From Pseudocolwellia sp049933045 (GTDB taxonomy: Bacteria > Pseudomonadota > Gammaproteobacteria > Enterobacterales > Alteromonadaceae), in NCBI RefSeq assembly GCF_049933045.1, contig NZ_CP187926.1, positions 2,728,001 through 2,792,000 of the forward strand: DNA of 64,000 bases, given 5' to 3'. Shown piece after piece: positions 1-7,226 of this stretch. Positions within the stretch are counted from its first letter, which is position 1, and each line of letters begins with the position of its first letter. The notes beneath the pieces are model-generated. The model was not told where the DNA came from. It saw only the letters and a program-made list of their open reading frames with translations, and did not search any database. Both the position numbers and the translations under genes were made by a program.

Positions 1-691
1 TATTCATTAAAGAGGCTAATATTTTTTCACGATAGCCGTTATCTACTCTTGGGTGGGTAGCAATGGCATGCGATGTATATTTTTCACTTTGCCAAATAGT
101 TACTAAGGTAGACTTTATTTCTTCTGGCATATTATTAAGGGTACGTTCTATCCCTCCTCCAGCAAGAAAAAAACCTTTTGATACGTTTAGATAAACAGAA
201 TCATGAGAAGATACATACATAGACGTGAACGTTATGCCTAATTTATTAAGTTCAGCTTGAGGTAAAATAGTAGCGGCAAAAGATGCAGGGGCAGGAAACG
301 CTAAACGACTTCCTTCAAGATCATTAATTGTTTTAATATCACCATTAGCTCTAGCAACGATAACGCCTTTAATGGTTTTATCAGTTTGTTTTGCTATTGC
401 GTTGTAGCCTGTTGTTTTATTAAATACCACATAATGATATGGATTCATGTAAGCAATATCATACTCACCCGACTTGAGACGTTTCTCAAAAGTAGGTATA
501 TCTTTAGCCGTACTAAATACAATATTAATGCCCGTTTCTTGGCTAATATGTTGTAAAACAGGTGTCCATAAAGCGGCTAAACGCTTTGCTGATTGTTGAG
601 GTACTACACCAAAAGTTAACGTGTTCTCTTGTGCTTGCACTCCAAAAGGAAGACTAATTAATAGTCCCAAAAAAAACATGACTTTATACAT
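1..691 (-). CDS. PhnD-like ABC-type periplasmic binding protein (partial, C-terminus beyond window)
   Basis: The reading frame is open from an ATG at 689-691 to the window edge, about 230 residues. It starts with a signal peptide (MYKVMFFLGLLISLPFGVQA, cleavage expected near residue 20). The mature part resembles the phosphate/phosphite/phosphonate-binding (PhnD) family: TLTFGVVPQQSA near the N-terminus, then DIAYMNPYHYVV and GVIVARANGDIKTINDLEG, which are typical of this periplasmic two-lobe fold. No permease or ATPase gene is visible. Its start lies 25 bp downstream of the response regulator gene on the same strand, so the two are probably co-transcribed. That pairing suggests a sensory role (ligand input for a kinase beyond the edge) at least as much as uptake. 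The ligand cannot be told from sequence. Confidence 0.85.
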   Translation of the reverse strand, partial: MYKVMFFLGLLISLPFGVQAQENTLTFGVVPQQSAKRLAALWTPVLQHISQETGINIVFSTAKDIPTFEKRLKSGEYDIAYMNPYHYVVFNKTTGYNAIAKQTDKTIKGVIVARANGDIKTINDLEGSRLAFPAPASFAATILPQAELNKLGITFTSMYVSSHDSVYLNVSKGFFLAGGGIERTLNNMPEEIKSTLVTIWQSEKYTSHAIATHPRVDNGYREKILASLMN

Positions 692-716
692 AATAACACC
701 TCATTTCTTTATATTA

Positions 717-1280
717 TTAGTGAGTTAATTTGTTAACTAAACTTAGTAACTCATCATTTTTAAATGGCTTTGAAAGCACAGCATCTGCGCCTAACGCTAA
801 CGCTTCATCAAGACGGTCTTGTGTTAATGCTGAAATAACCAAAACTTTTAAATCTTTAAATTGATCTTCAGCTCTTAAATGTTTCAACAGTTCAAAGCCA
901 TTCAATCCCGGCATCGTTAAATCTAAGGTCATTAAAGCTGGTTTATGTTCCATTAATTTACTACCAGCTAAAAAACCATTACTTGCTGTGTCGCATGTAA
1001 AACCGCCTTTCTTCAGTACTCGCTTTATCGCATTTGCCATATTTTCTTCATCATCTACTATTAAAATAGTTTTATTTTTTGATAAAAGCTCAGCGGGTAC
1101 AGGCATTTTATTTTCTTTTAAGAAAGCAACAAAATTATCTACAGTAACTCTGTTGTTTCCTCTTCCTGGAAGCTTGTAACCTTGTAAGCTGCCTTTATCA
1201 ATCCAACGAATAACGGTGCGTAAATTCACATCACAATATTGTGCAATGTCACCTGTAGTTAGAGATTTAACTTTTGTCAT
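717..1280 (-). CDS. Response regulator with N-terminal BldC/MerR-like HTH and C-terminal receiver domain
   Basis: 187 residues in an order opposite to most response regulators. Residues 6-56 form a winged-helix BldC/excisionase-type DNA-binding domain (LTTGDIAQYCDVNLRTVIRWIDKG, followed by a wing). Residues 70-187 form a CheY-like receiver. The receiver keeps the acidic pair D76/D77, the phospho-acceptor D120 in LMTLDLTMPG, S150 and K171 (SKPF), so it should be phosphorylatable. No histidine kinase is in the window. It is followed 25 bp later by a PhnD-like binding protein. The spacer upstream contains four GACAT words in 9-bp register (1325-1374), a plausible self-operator. Start ATG at 1278-1280. 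Confidence 0.88.
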   Translation of the reverse strand: MTKVKSLTTGDIAQYCDVNLRTVIRWIDKGSLQGYKLPGRGNNRVTVDNFVAFLKENKMPVPAELLSKNKTILIVDDEENMANAIKRVLKKGGFTCDTASNGFLAGSKLMEHKPALMTLDLTMPGLNGFELLKHLRAEDQFKDLKVLVISALTQDRLDEALALGADAVLSKPFKNDELLSLVNKLTH

Positions 1281-1324
1281 AATTGTTCTTCCTGAATAAG
1301 ATTGTATATTTATATCATAAATTA

Positions 1325-1374
1325 GACATACAAGACATATGTGACTAATATACTATACACGACATTTGTGACAT
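1325..1374. promoter_or_regulatory. Phased 9-bp direct-repeat array (GACAT), candidate operator
   Basis: GACAT occurs at 1325, 1334, 1361 and 1370, i.e. at steps of 9, 27 (3x9) and 9. A partial copy, GACTA, lies in register at 1343. The array sits 45 bp upstream of the HTH-receiver gene and about 110 bp upstream of the divergent barrel gene. Head-to-tail repeats of about this period are what BldC-type domains are known to bind. Binding by the neighbouring protein is inference. Confidence 0.5.
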
Positions 1375-1484
1375 TTAGTACTTTTAAACTAGCAGATTGA
1401 TTTCTATCAAAATATTTTTTAATCACTATGTGAGTGATAAAAATTTTTTACTGATTAGCCCTTTTACAAAAAGGTAAATTGAAA

Positions 1485-2516
1485 ATGACAAAGTTTTATA
1501 TGTTTATAGTCTTGTGCACATTAATGACTCATAACGGCCAAGCAACAGAAATTAATGCCAGTGTTTTACTAAGGTATGAAAACGAAACAAATCAAATTAA
1601 TCTAACGCCACGCAAAAGGATCAGAGCGATTGCTGCTATTGGTCTTACAAGCCAAATCAATGAAAATTGGTCATTCTCGGCTCAAGCTCGAACGGGGCTA
1701 AAAAACAAACAGAATGTTCCTGCTATTACCCTGTATCAAATAACAGACCAAGCTGAGGGTGATAAAGATATTTACCTTTCTCGTTTTTATGCAAAAGCTC
1801 AATTTGACAAAGTAACTTTATTTGTAGGTAAAATCCCATGGAAAACTCAACAAGTAACAGACTTATTTTGGGACAGAGACTTAAACCCTATTGGTATCCA
1901 TGTAGATTATAATATTGGTTCTGATCAGCGTTTTAAATTTGCTACTTTTAAACCTCTCGATGGTGCTAGTAATACTATTGGGCATATGTCTATTCTTCAA
2001 TATCAAAAAGAAATTCCAACAAACTTAGGGCAACTTACTTTATCGCCTTGGTTGGTAGATTACCGTGGTGAAGACAATGCAACTTATGCCAAGAAAGATA
2101 CCCAATTTGATAATCAATTTGTTCGTTTATCAATGGCATTAAAACAAGGAAAATGGCAATTAGGTACAGATATTGGATCGTCTATAAAAAACATTCCTAC
2201 CGAATTTAGTGATGAATTTTCAAATCAAAAACTTAGCTATACAGTTGAACTTAAATATGGTGGTTTAAAAAATGTGGGCAGTTATTTAACACAATTAAAA
2301 TATTTAAATGTTGAACGGTTTTCGGTAATAACTGAATTTGCACAAAACGCTTCGAGTCGATTCGCAACAAGTAATTTTAAAGCTTGGGATTTAAGGATTC
2401 GCCATAAATTAACAAAAAAATTATGGGTAGGTGGTCGCTTGTCTAAAACACAACGTTTAATTGGAACACCTGAACAGAGTGTACGATTCAGGTTAGAAAC
2501 AAAATATACCTTTTAA
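1485..2516 (+). CDS. Putative outer-membrane beta-barrel (porin-like) protein
   Basis: About 343 residues. A Sec signal peptide (MTKFYMFIVLCTLMTHNGQATE) is followed by alternating hydrophobic/polar strands, and the chain ends in the aromatic KYTF typical of outer-membrane barrels. A TTG six bases earlier (1479) is in frame, but AAGG at 1471-1474 is spaced better for ATG 1485. No specific porin family is recognisable, and the length fits a 14-18-stranded barrel. It diverges from the HTH-receiver/PhnD-like unit and shares the repeat-bearing spacer with it, so joint control is plausible. The substrate is unknown. Confidence 0.7.
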   Translation: MTKFYMFIVLCTLMTHNGQATEINASVLLRYENETNQINLTPRKRIRAIAAIGLTSQINENWSFSAQARTGLKNKQNVPAITLYQITDQAEGDKDIYLSRFYAKAQFDKVTLFVGKIPWKTQQVTDLFWDRDLNPIGIHVDYNIGSDQRFKFATFKPLDGASNTIGHMSILQYQKEIPTNLGQLTLSPWLVDYRGEDNATYAKKDTQFDNQFVRLSMALKQGKWQLGTDIGSSIKNIPTEFSDEFSNQKLSYTVELKYGGLKNVGSYLTQLKYLNVERFSVITEFAQNASSRFATSNFKAWDLRIRHKLTKKLWVGGRLSKTQRLIGTPEQSVRFRLETKYTF

Positions 2517-3135
2517 GTGGTATGAATAGAACGAGATGACGGTAAAAAAATTATTACGTTAAGTGGTGGAAAATATCTAGTATCAGTGCCGCCTAATCGC
2601 ATTTAGCTAATCCAATCAATTACATTTAACTCTGTCACAACAAATTGAGATTAAAATAGATGTCATCTTGGAATATTTTGAATACAGCTAACGCACTCTT
2701 TTGCCACAAAGCAGACCCTTTTCATGAACTAAATCCATCTTTTTTAATGATCACTTTGATACGAAATCTAACGTTCCAAAAATTTAAAAAGATGAGTCTA
2801 TTGAAGATAACTTTTTGACAATAAACAGTTAAGCTTGAATTGTTTTTTTTGCGTAACACGCCAGTCGTATTTGATCAGAAATATGGTTCATATAGGGAGG
2901 TGACGTTTATAAATTTTTTTATAATTATTACTGATTTTATATACAGACCATCATATATCCTTCTTTCCACAAGTATGCAGTTAACACCTAACGAAAAGAT
3001 GAATGACAGGTTTTCATTTGTAATTATAAACAATTGATTAATATTCAAAATTAAATTATTGTGGATTACAATTATTAAACCAAAATGATGTTAACTTCGT
3101 TGTAGAAACACGGGTGTTAGCCTCATATTAAACTG
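2517..3135. other. Gene-poor spacer before the cassette array
   Basis: About 620 bases of AT-rich DNA with only short, unconvincing reading frames: one of 65 codons from 2840 with a TTG start and no ribosome-binding site, and one of about 55 codons from 2660. No integron integrase gene or remnant is recognisable. GTTAGC words at 3115 and 3135 mark the edge of the first cassette. Confidence 0.5.
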
Positions 3136-3439
3136 TTAGCAGTCTTATTCAATTTGTATAAATCAAGGGTTGGTTTTTAGTGAAAAGGTTTCACGTTTCA
3201 CTTAACCTCTCCCTACTTAAACTTAACTAATCGTTAATATCGTAGTGTTCTTTTCTTGGTGTTAATTTTTGAGTAAAGTGTATTAAATAGCGTTAGTTGT
3301 AATATTAAAAAGTTATAGCGGTAAACCGCCAAAGCTTATCTTACACTGCTAACAAGGCAAAGCAGCAGGACTAAAAACAGCTGGCCGTTGCTCGTGCCTC
3401 GCCATTTTGGCCAACAATTTTTAGCCTCTGTTTGGGGCG
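3136..3439 (+). mobile_element. Integron-type gene cassette 1 (ORF-less, 304 bp)
   Basis: The segment runs from the GTTAGC junction at 3135 to the GTTAGC junction at 3439 and ends in an attC-like imperfect palindrome. It holds no plausible protein gene. It contains a small GCGG-TAAA-CCGC hairpin just upstream of attC. It is almost identical, with the same length, to the next segment, so this is a tandem cassette duplication that has since diverged by scattered substitutions. An ORF-less cassette may carry a promoter or a small RNA; neither is demonstrated. Confidence 0.7.
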
Positions 3440-3444
3440 TTAGC
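3347..3444 (+). repeat. attC site 1
   Basis: Imperfect palindrome of about 98 bp. The outer arms are GCTAACAAGGC at the left and GGGCGTTAGC at the right. The inner arms are GGACTAAAAACAG against CAATTTTTAGCCTC, with further pairing of GGCC near the centre. This is the folded-strand architecture of integron attC sites and resembles Vibrio-type repeats. Confidence 0.75.
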
Positions 3445-3743
3445 AGTCTTATTCAGTTTGTATAAATCAGGGATTGGTTTTTAGTAAAAAGGTTTTACGT
3501 TTCTATTTACCTCTCCCTAATTAAAATTTACTTAACGTTAATATCATAGTGTTGTTTTCTTGGTGTTAATTTTTAAGTAAAGTGTATTTAAATAGCGTTA
3601 GTTGTATTATTAGAAAGTTATAGCGGTAAACCGCCAACGTTTATCTTCCACGGCTAACAAGGCATTGCAAAGGACTAAAAACAGCTAGCTATTGCTCGTG
3701 CCTCGCTATTTTAGCCATCAATTTTTAGCCTCTGAATGAGGCG
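3440..3743 (+). mobile_element. Integron-type gene cassette 2 (duplicate of cassette 1)
   Basis: 304 bp between junction GTTAGC (3439) and GTTATA (3743). It matches cassette 1 along its whole length with scattered substitutions and indels, e.g. AATCAAGGGTTGG versus AATCAGGGATTGG. There is no protein gene. Tandem identical-length copies are expected from repeated cassette integration or slipped recombination between attC sites. Confidence 0.7.
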
Positions 3744-3748
3744 TTATA
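3652..3748 (+). repeat. attC site 2
   Basis: Same architecture as attC 1: GGCTAACAAGGC at the left, the arms GGACTAAAAACAG and CAATTTTTAGCCTC, and GAGGCGTTATA at the right. The bases after the GTT differ (ATA rather than AGC), as expected because they belong to the next cassette. Confidence 0.75.
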
Positions 3749-4241
3749 TTTTTAGGAGAGTTTAGTGTCATCTGAAAAAATTAAAATTTGTATAAAGCAA
3801 TTACCTGCTCTAACTGATTTTGGTGTTGGAATTTATGCCAATGGAAAAGGGTTATCTACTTCTGAAAAAGAAATTCAATTTAAAGAAGAACAACTCAAAT
3901 TAATTAATAGTGTCGATTCATTTAATAAAACTTGTAAGTGGCTGTGTGATATACAACAAATAAAAAGTATTAACACTCGACGAACTAGCAATGGCCTAAA
4001 GCATCTTGCAGAACGAGATATTGGCTATATTACTAATGGGGTTTTTATAGCCGCAGCAATTCATTGTGGCTTCAAGTTTAAAATAGATAGTAATAGCCCT
4101 AATGTAAGCTTCAATATTTCAGAAAAGTCATTGAAATTAATTGAAAAAATATAACAAGTTGCTCAAAAGGACAAAAAACAGTTTGCTGTTTTTCGTACCT
4201 CAAACATTTTAGCAAACAATTTTTTGCCTCTTAGCAAGGCG
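3744..4241 (+). mobile_element. Integron-type gene cassette 3
   Basis: 498 bp between the GTTATA junctions at 3743 and 4241. It carries a single forward gene (3765-4154) starting 21 bp after the junction and ends in attC 3, the compact layout typical of cassettes. Confidence 0.75.
3765..4154 (+). CDS. Cassette-encoded hypothetical protein
   Basis: 129 residues from a GTG start, preceded by AGGAGAG at 3754-3760. The family is not recognised. It is soluble and mixed alpha/beta in appearance, with no signal peptide or membrane segment. A motif-like stretch STRRTSNGLKHLAERD (around residues 65-85) is followed by a hydrophobic GYITNGVFIAAAIHCGF. Conserved cassette-borne proteins of unknown function with this look are common in marine integrons. 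Its stop codon lies inside the beginning of attC 3, as often seen in cassettes. Confidence 0.7.
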   Translation: MSSEKIKICIKQLPALTDFGVGIYANGKGLSTSEKEIQFKEEQLKLINSVDSFNKTCKWLCDIQQIKSINTRRTSNGLKHLAERDIGYITNGVFIAAAIHCGFKFKIDSNSPNVSFNISEKSLKLIEKI

Positions 4242-4246
4242 TTATA
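4150..4246 (+). repeat. attC site 3
   Basis: TATAACAAG at the left, inner arms GGACAAAAAACAG and CAATTTTTTGCCTC, right end AAGGCGTTATA. It is a divergent but clearly homologous copy of attC 1 and 2. Confidence 0.75.
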
Positions 4247-4590
4247 TTTCAAAGGAGGTTCTGTGAAAATTTTAATTGTATCGCTCTGTTCATTATTTTT
4301 ATTTTCTTGTGCTACTCCACTTGAAGATCCTCGCATTCAGAAAGAAAAATATACAGATGCACAATCTGAAAATATTTTGGATGTTGTTAATAAGCAAGAT
4401 GAAGAAAAACAACTTTGTATCGATAAGTTCTTAGGTAAATATTCTGATAAGGTTTTAAAACATTGTCAGTTTGCGGGTTACGCTGAAAATATTGGTGGAG
4501 GTTGTTACCATATTGCAGGCTATGCTGTTCATACCGCCGTTTTAGAAAAAGCATTGCTATCGTGTAAAATTGAAATATAACAAATAAGAA
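4242..4590 (+). mobile_element. Integron-type gene cassette 4 (attC truncated)
   Basis: Begins at the GTTATA junction (4241) and carries one lipoprotein gene. The expected attC starts at the gene's stop with TATAACAAATAAG but breaks off after about 14 bases, where the IS91-type element end (hairpin at 4592-4613) begins. The rest of the attC was not found beyond the element. Confidence 0.6.
4263..4580 (+). CDS. Cassette-encoded small lipoprotein
   Basis: 105 residues from the GTG at 4263, chosen because AAAGGAGG lies just upstream (4251-4258); a longer frame from 4224 would start inside attC 3. The N-terminus (KILIVSLCSLFLFSC) is a lipoprotein signal with lipobox LFSC, so the mature protein should be lipid-anchored at a cysteine. 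The mature part is about 90 residues with several further cysteines (LC, HCQ, GGCYH, SCK) that could form disulfides in the periplasm, and a glycine-rich, mildly hydrophobic C-terminal stretch. The family is not recognised. Secreted and lipoprotein cassettes are common in chromosomal integrons. Confidence 0.72.
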   Translation: MKILIVSLCSLFLFSCATPLEDPRIQKEKYTDAQSENILDVVNKQDEEKQLCIDKFLGKYSDKVLKHCQFAGYAENIGGGCYHIAGYAVHTAVLEKALLSCKIEI

Positions 4591-4591
4591 T

Positions 4592-4613
4592 AGGTGTCGC
4601 GCAGCCGACACCT
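4592..4613. repeat. Hairpin at left end of IS91-type element (candidate oriIS)
   Basis: Perfect 8-bp stem AGGTGTCG/CGACACCT around a 6-base loop, immediately after the truncated attC 4 and downstream of the transposase gene. In IS91 the replication-origin end lies downstream of the transposase, which fits. Confidence 0.45.
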
Positions 4614-4835
4614 TATTCAGGTGTTGGACAAGCCCGGAGTCTGCTTTATATAGTCAATAGCGATTGATTTGCTGAAGGGGTTGCGATCAGTTGCCTGATT
4701 TCAACGCGCACGAGGCTAAAGCGAGAAATAGCGTACTTTTTCGCCGGTTCATTCTTTACTGTTTCATCGGTTGTTTTCTCTCCTATTGATTAGCGCTTTG
4801 CCCTTGCCATTATCCTTATTATATTCACCTTTCGG

Positions 4836-5894
4836 CTAGGGTATTCGTGTGACGCCTGTACAGTGCATTTTATGTTGACAGCAGGGGCATATTTTACTCG
4901 CTCGTAGTGAGGTGGTTTCTTTTGTCGTGTTGAGCCAATCGCTTACCGGTAATAAGAGCAGTTGGATAATCAGCCGTAACTTTTTAGCCCCTGAAGATAA
5001 CAATCCATAGTCACGCACCCGTTGTAAGCCCTTGGGTAACACATGTTGCAGTATCAGCATTAAGAACTTGAGCGTTGGCAGTGTGCGATGTGTAGTTTTG
5101 TTCGTTGCACTGTCGGTATAGCGAAAGGTGACCGTGCGCTGGTCATAATGAATGATGTCTTTATCCGGTAATACGCCGCGATATAAATACCGCGATAGGT
5201 ATTTTAAGGCGGGTAAACCTTGACCGACGTTTTTACAATCAACGACCCATTTTTTGGGCATCATCTTGATATTATCGACTGAAAGCTCAGGATGCTTTTT
5301 AATGGCCTCGAACACGCGTGCTCGCCAGACGTTGGCGAGTGCAAATTCATTAAACAAGTAGCCTTTCTTGCCTTTACGCCATTGCTTTCGCGCGGGGTCA
5401 TAACCGCCATTGGGCACAATAATGTGTAAATGGGGATGTAACGCTCGTCGTCGACTGTGGGTATGCAGTACCGAGGTAAAGCCTATGTCGCCTAGCTCTT
5501 GGCGGCTAGCAAAGTCTTTTAAAATGCTTGAGGTAACAGAAAACATCAGTTTGAACATGGCCTTGGGGCGCCTTCTTACCAAGGCTCTTAACTCAAAAGG
5601 TAAGGTGAATGTCACCATAAAATACTCAACCGGCAACAGCTTTGCCTGTTGTCTGGCCAACCATTGTGAGGTGGTATTTTGTTGACACTGCGGGCAGTGT
5701 CGATGACCACACGAGAGCGGCGAGCGGTCATGGTGCTGGCAATGCTCACAGGCCCAAAGCGATTGTCGCTGCTGAGGTGTTTTACACATCATCATGGCAT
5801 ACATGGCCCTGCGCATATCGGGTGATAATTCCCTGCTATACTCAGCGTCAAGGGCTTGGTGATGTTGGCGGAGTAAATCGACAAAGGTACTCAT
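4836..5894 (-). CDS. tnpA: IS91-family Y2 HUH transposase
   Basis: 352 residues, apparently intact. The N-terminal zinc-binding part (CEHC, then CGHRHCPQC around residues 49-71) is followed by the HUH motif HPHLHIIV (around residue 155) and the double tyrosine YLSRY (around residue 235). Together these make it a Y2 rolling-circle-type transposase that nicks single-stranded ends. A second Cys cluster (CPCC) is at the C-terminus. The start overlaps the stop of the upstream recombinase (ATGA), which suggests translational coupling. Because the upstream gene is frameshifted, coupling may now be weakened. Confidence 0.92.
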   Translation of the reverse strand: MSTFVDLLRQHHQALDAEYSRELSPDMRRAMYAMMMCKTPQQRQSLWACEHCQHHDRSPLSCGHRHCPQCQQNTTSQWLARQQAKLLPVEYFMVTFTLPFELRALVRRRPKAMFKLMFSVTSSILKDFASRQELGDIGFTSVLHTHSRRRALHPHLHIIVPNGGYDPARKQWRKGKKGYLFNEFALANVWRARVFEAIKKHPELSVDNIKMMPKKWVVDCKNVGQGLPALKYLSRYLYRGVLPDKDIIHYDQRTVTFRYTDSATNKTTHRTLPTLKFLMLILQHVLPKGLQRVRDYGLLSSGAKKLRLIIQLLLLPVSDWLNTTKETTSLRASKICPCCQHKMHCTGVTRIP

Positions 5895-6791
5895 GTTTCA
5901 GACCATGTGATGTTGAGTTTATCGGTGAGTTTGTTTATCGCGTGTGACATATCACGCTGTTTTACTTTGGTGAGCTGTGTGTAGCGTGCCGTGGTGTTAA
6001 GATTGGCGTGTCCAAGCAATTGCTGCAAAGAACGCAAATCAAGCCCTTGCTCTAACAGATGTGTTGCAAAGCAATGACGCAGTGAATGTGGACTAATACG
6101 CTTATGAATACCGCAATCTTGCAACACACGTTTCAAGGCTTTTTGCACACTGCCTTTATCCATAGGTGTTTGTATTTCAGCTTGGGATTTTGCTTGCGTA
6201 CTTGGAAATATCAACGTTGGATGGCGGTGTGTTTTCCAATAACGTCGCAGTGCGATAAGTGTGGGGTCAGGGATGGGCACCATGCGGTCTTTTTCCGCCT
6301 TTACCGTCTCGCACATGCACCAACATGGTGGCTTTATCGATATCATGAATGGTTAAATTGAGCCCTTCACTTAAGCGTAATCCCATTGAATAGAGCGTCA
6401 TAAAAAACACTTGATAACGTAACTGCTTGGTTTGATTAATGACCTCACTGATTTGAGTGGGGGTTAATATATCGGAGATGCGTTTTACTTGTGGCGGTTT
6501 GACGATAGCGAGCCACTCCCACTGTTTATTGAGGGTGTAGCGGTAAAAGAATTGCAACCCGTTCCGGTCAATTTTAACGGTACTCCAAGAGTGGGTTTGA
6601 ATGAGACTGTTGAAATATTGTTTGAGTTCATTGATACAAAGGCTGTCAGGCGATTTATCAAAAAAGGCAGTAATACGGCGTACAGCGCGCGCATAACCGT
6701 CGATGGTTGAAGGGCGTTTACCTTGCAGTCTTAAGTTGATAAGATGTTGTTCATAAAGATAATTGTAGCGTTGTTGTTGTGATGTATTCAT
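5891..6791 (-). pseudogene. Tyrosine recombinase/integrase of the IS91-type element, +1 frameshift
   Basis: The two halves of one XerC/D-like recombinase lie in different frames. The N-terminal half (core-binding domain, first catalytic Arg in SMGLRLSEG) runs from ATG 6791 with GGAG upstream. The C-terminal half has PHSLRHCFATH, LLGHANLNTTARYTQ and the nucleophile Tyr. The shift lies in a run of five A on the coding strand (plus-strand T run, 6290-6294): four A would restore the reading GGKDRMVPIP, a very typical stretch in this family. All catalytic residues (R, K, H-x-x-R, H, Y) are otherwise present. It may be a real inactivation, a sequencing error, or slippage-expressed. Confidence 0.85.
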
Positions 6792-6866
6792 GGGGTTACT
6801 CCAATAACGCATCGTCGAAATGACCATGCTATTATTGAGTATGGAAGGTTGTTTAAAAGTTACTCT

Positions 6867-6879
6867 GCCGCAGAGCGGC
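6867..6879. repeat. Hairpin near right end of IS91-type element (candidate terIS)
   Basis: GCCGC-AGA-GCGGC, 5-bp GC-rich stem with 3-base loop, about 75 bp upstream of the recombinase start. A GTTC (GAAC on the other strand, an IS91-type target tetramer) follows at 6883-6886. The element end is placed here only tentatively. Confidence 0.3.
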
Positions 6880-6885
6880 TTCGTT

Positions 6886-7226
6886 CAACAACACACTCTA
6901 AGGTGGATATGATCCTCCTCCGATAAAACAGACACTAAAAGCTAACTTCAGCTTTTAGCTACAAGCTAAAGTCTGAATTAGCACGATTAGCTTCTGCTAA
7001 GCGCACAAAGTGATCATCTTTATTCGAGGTAAACTTAATATTATAGAGTGCTCACAGTAAATGTTAATAAGTGACAGTTTTAGATGATAATGACGGGCAG
7101 TTCTGATGCCATTAGGTGGCACAGCTGATGTAATCGTGCAGTGGGAGCTTTTATTAAAAAACTAATAACTCAGAAAATATAGATGGATATTCGCTGAGTA
7201 TATTATTTAATTAGCCCTAGGCTGTT
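6886..7226. other. Gene-free spacer between the IS and the catabolic island, with terminator
   Basis: No gene is seen. It holds CTAAAAGCT/AGCTTTTAG (6935-6960 area), a 9-bp stem with 6-base loop that may be an end of an older mobile element. Another hairpin, TGCCA-TTAGG-TGGCA, lies near 7110. ACTCAG/CTGAGT (7168-7199, inner stem AATAT/ATATT) is followed on the minus strand by a T-rich run and would terminate the leftward operon ending at 7227. Confidence 0.45.
7168..7199 (-). terminator. Intrinsic terminator of the leftward hydrolase operon
   Basis: On the minus strand ACTCAG pairs with CTGAGT, with an inner AATAT/ATATT stem, then TATTAGTTTTTT. It lies 28 bp beyond the stop of the gene ending at 7227. 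Confidence 0.5.

Larger units (their letters stand above)
4592..6885 (-). mobile_element. IS91-type insertion sequence with accessory tyrosine recombinase (boundaries approximate)
   Basis: The element has a tyrosine recombinase gene followed by a Y2 HUH transposase, reading leftward and overlapping by ATGA. Similar two-gene IS91 relatives exist in Shewanella (ISSod25-like, from memory). The left boundary is inferred from where attC 4 breaks off (about 4590) and from the hairpin at 4592-4613. The right boundary is inferred from the hairpin at 6867-6879, just past the recombinase gene. HUH elements recognise hairpins at their ends and make no target duplication, and I see none. Confidence 0.7.

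Noticed and set aside
2660..2820. Short forward frame from ATG 2660, possible transposase remnant
   Set aside because: Only about 55 codons, no recognisable motif and no upstream signal.
2840..3037. 65-codon forward reading frame before the cassette array
   Set aside because: It begins at a TTG in a T run with no ribosome-binding site, has low-complexity composition, and resembles no protein. Treated as chance in AT-rich DNA.
3136..3743. CRISPR-like direct repeats
   Set aside because: Only two 304-bp units ending in attC palindromes; no short repeats with unique spacers.
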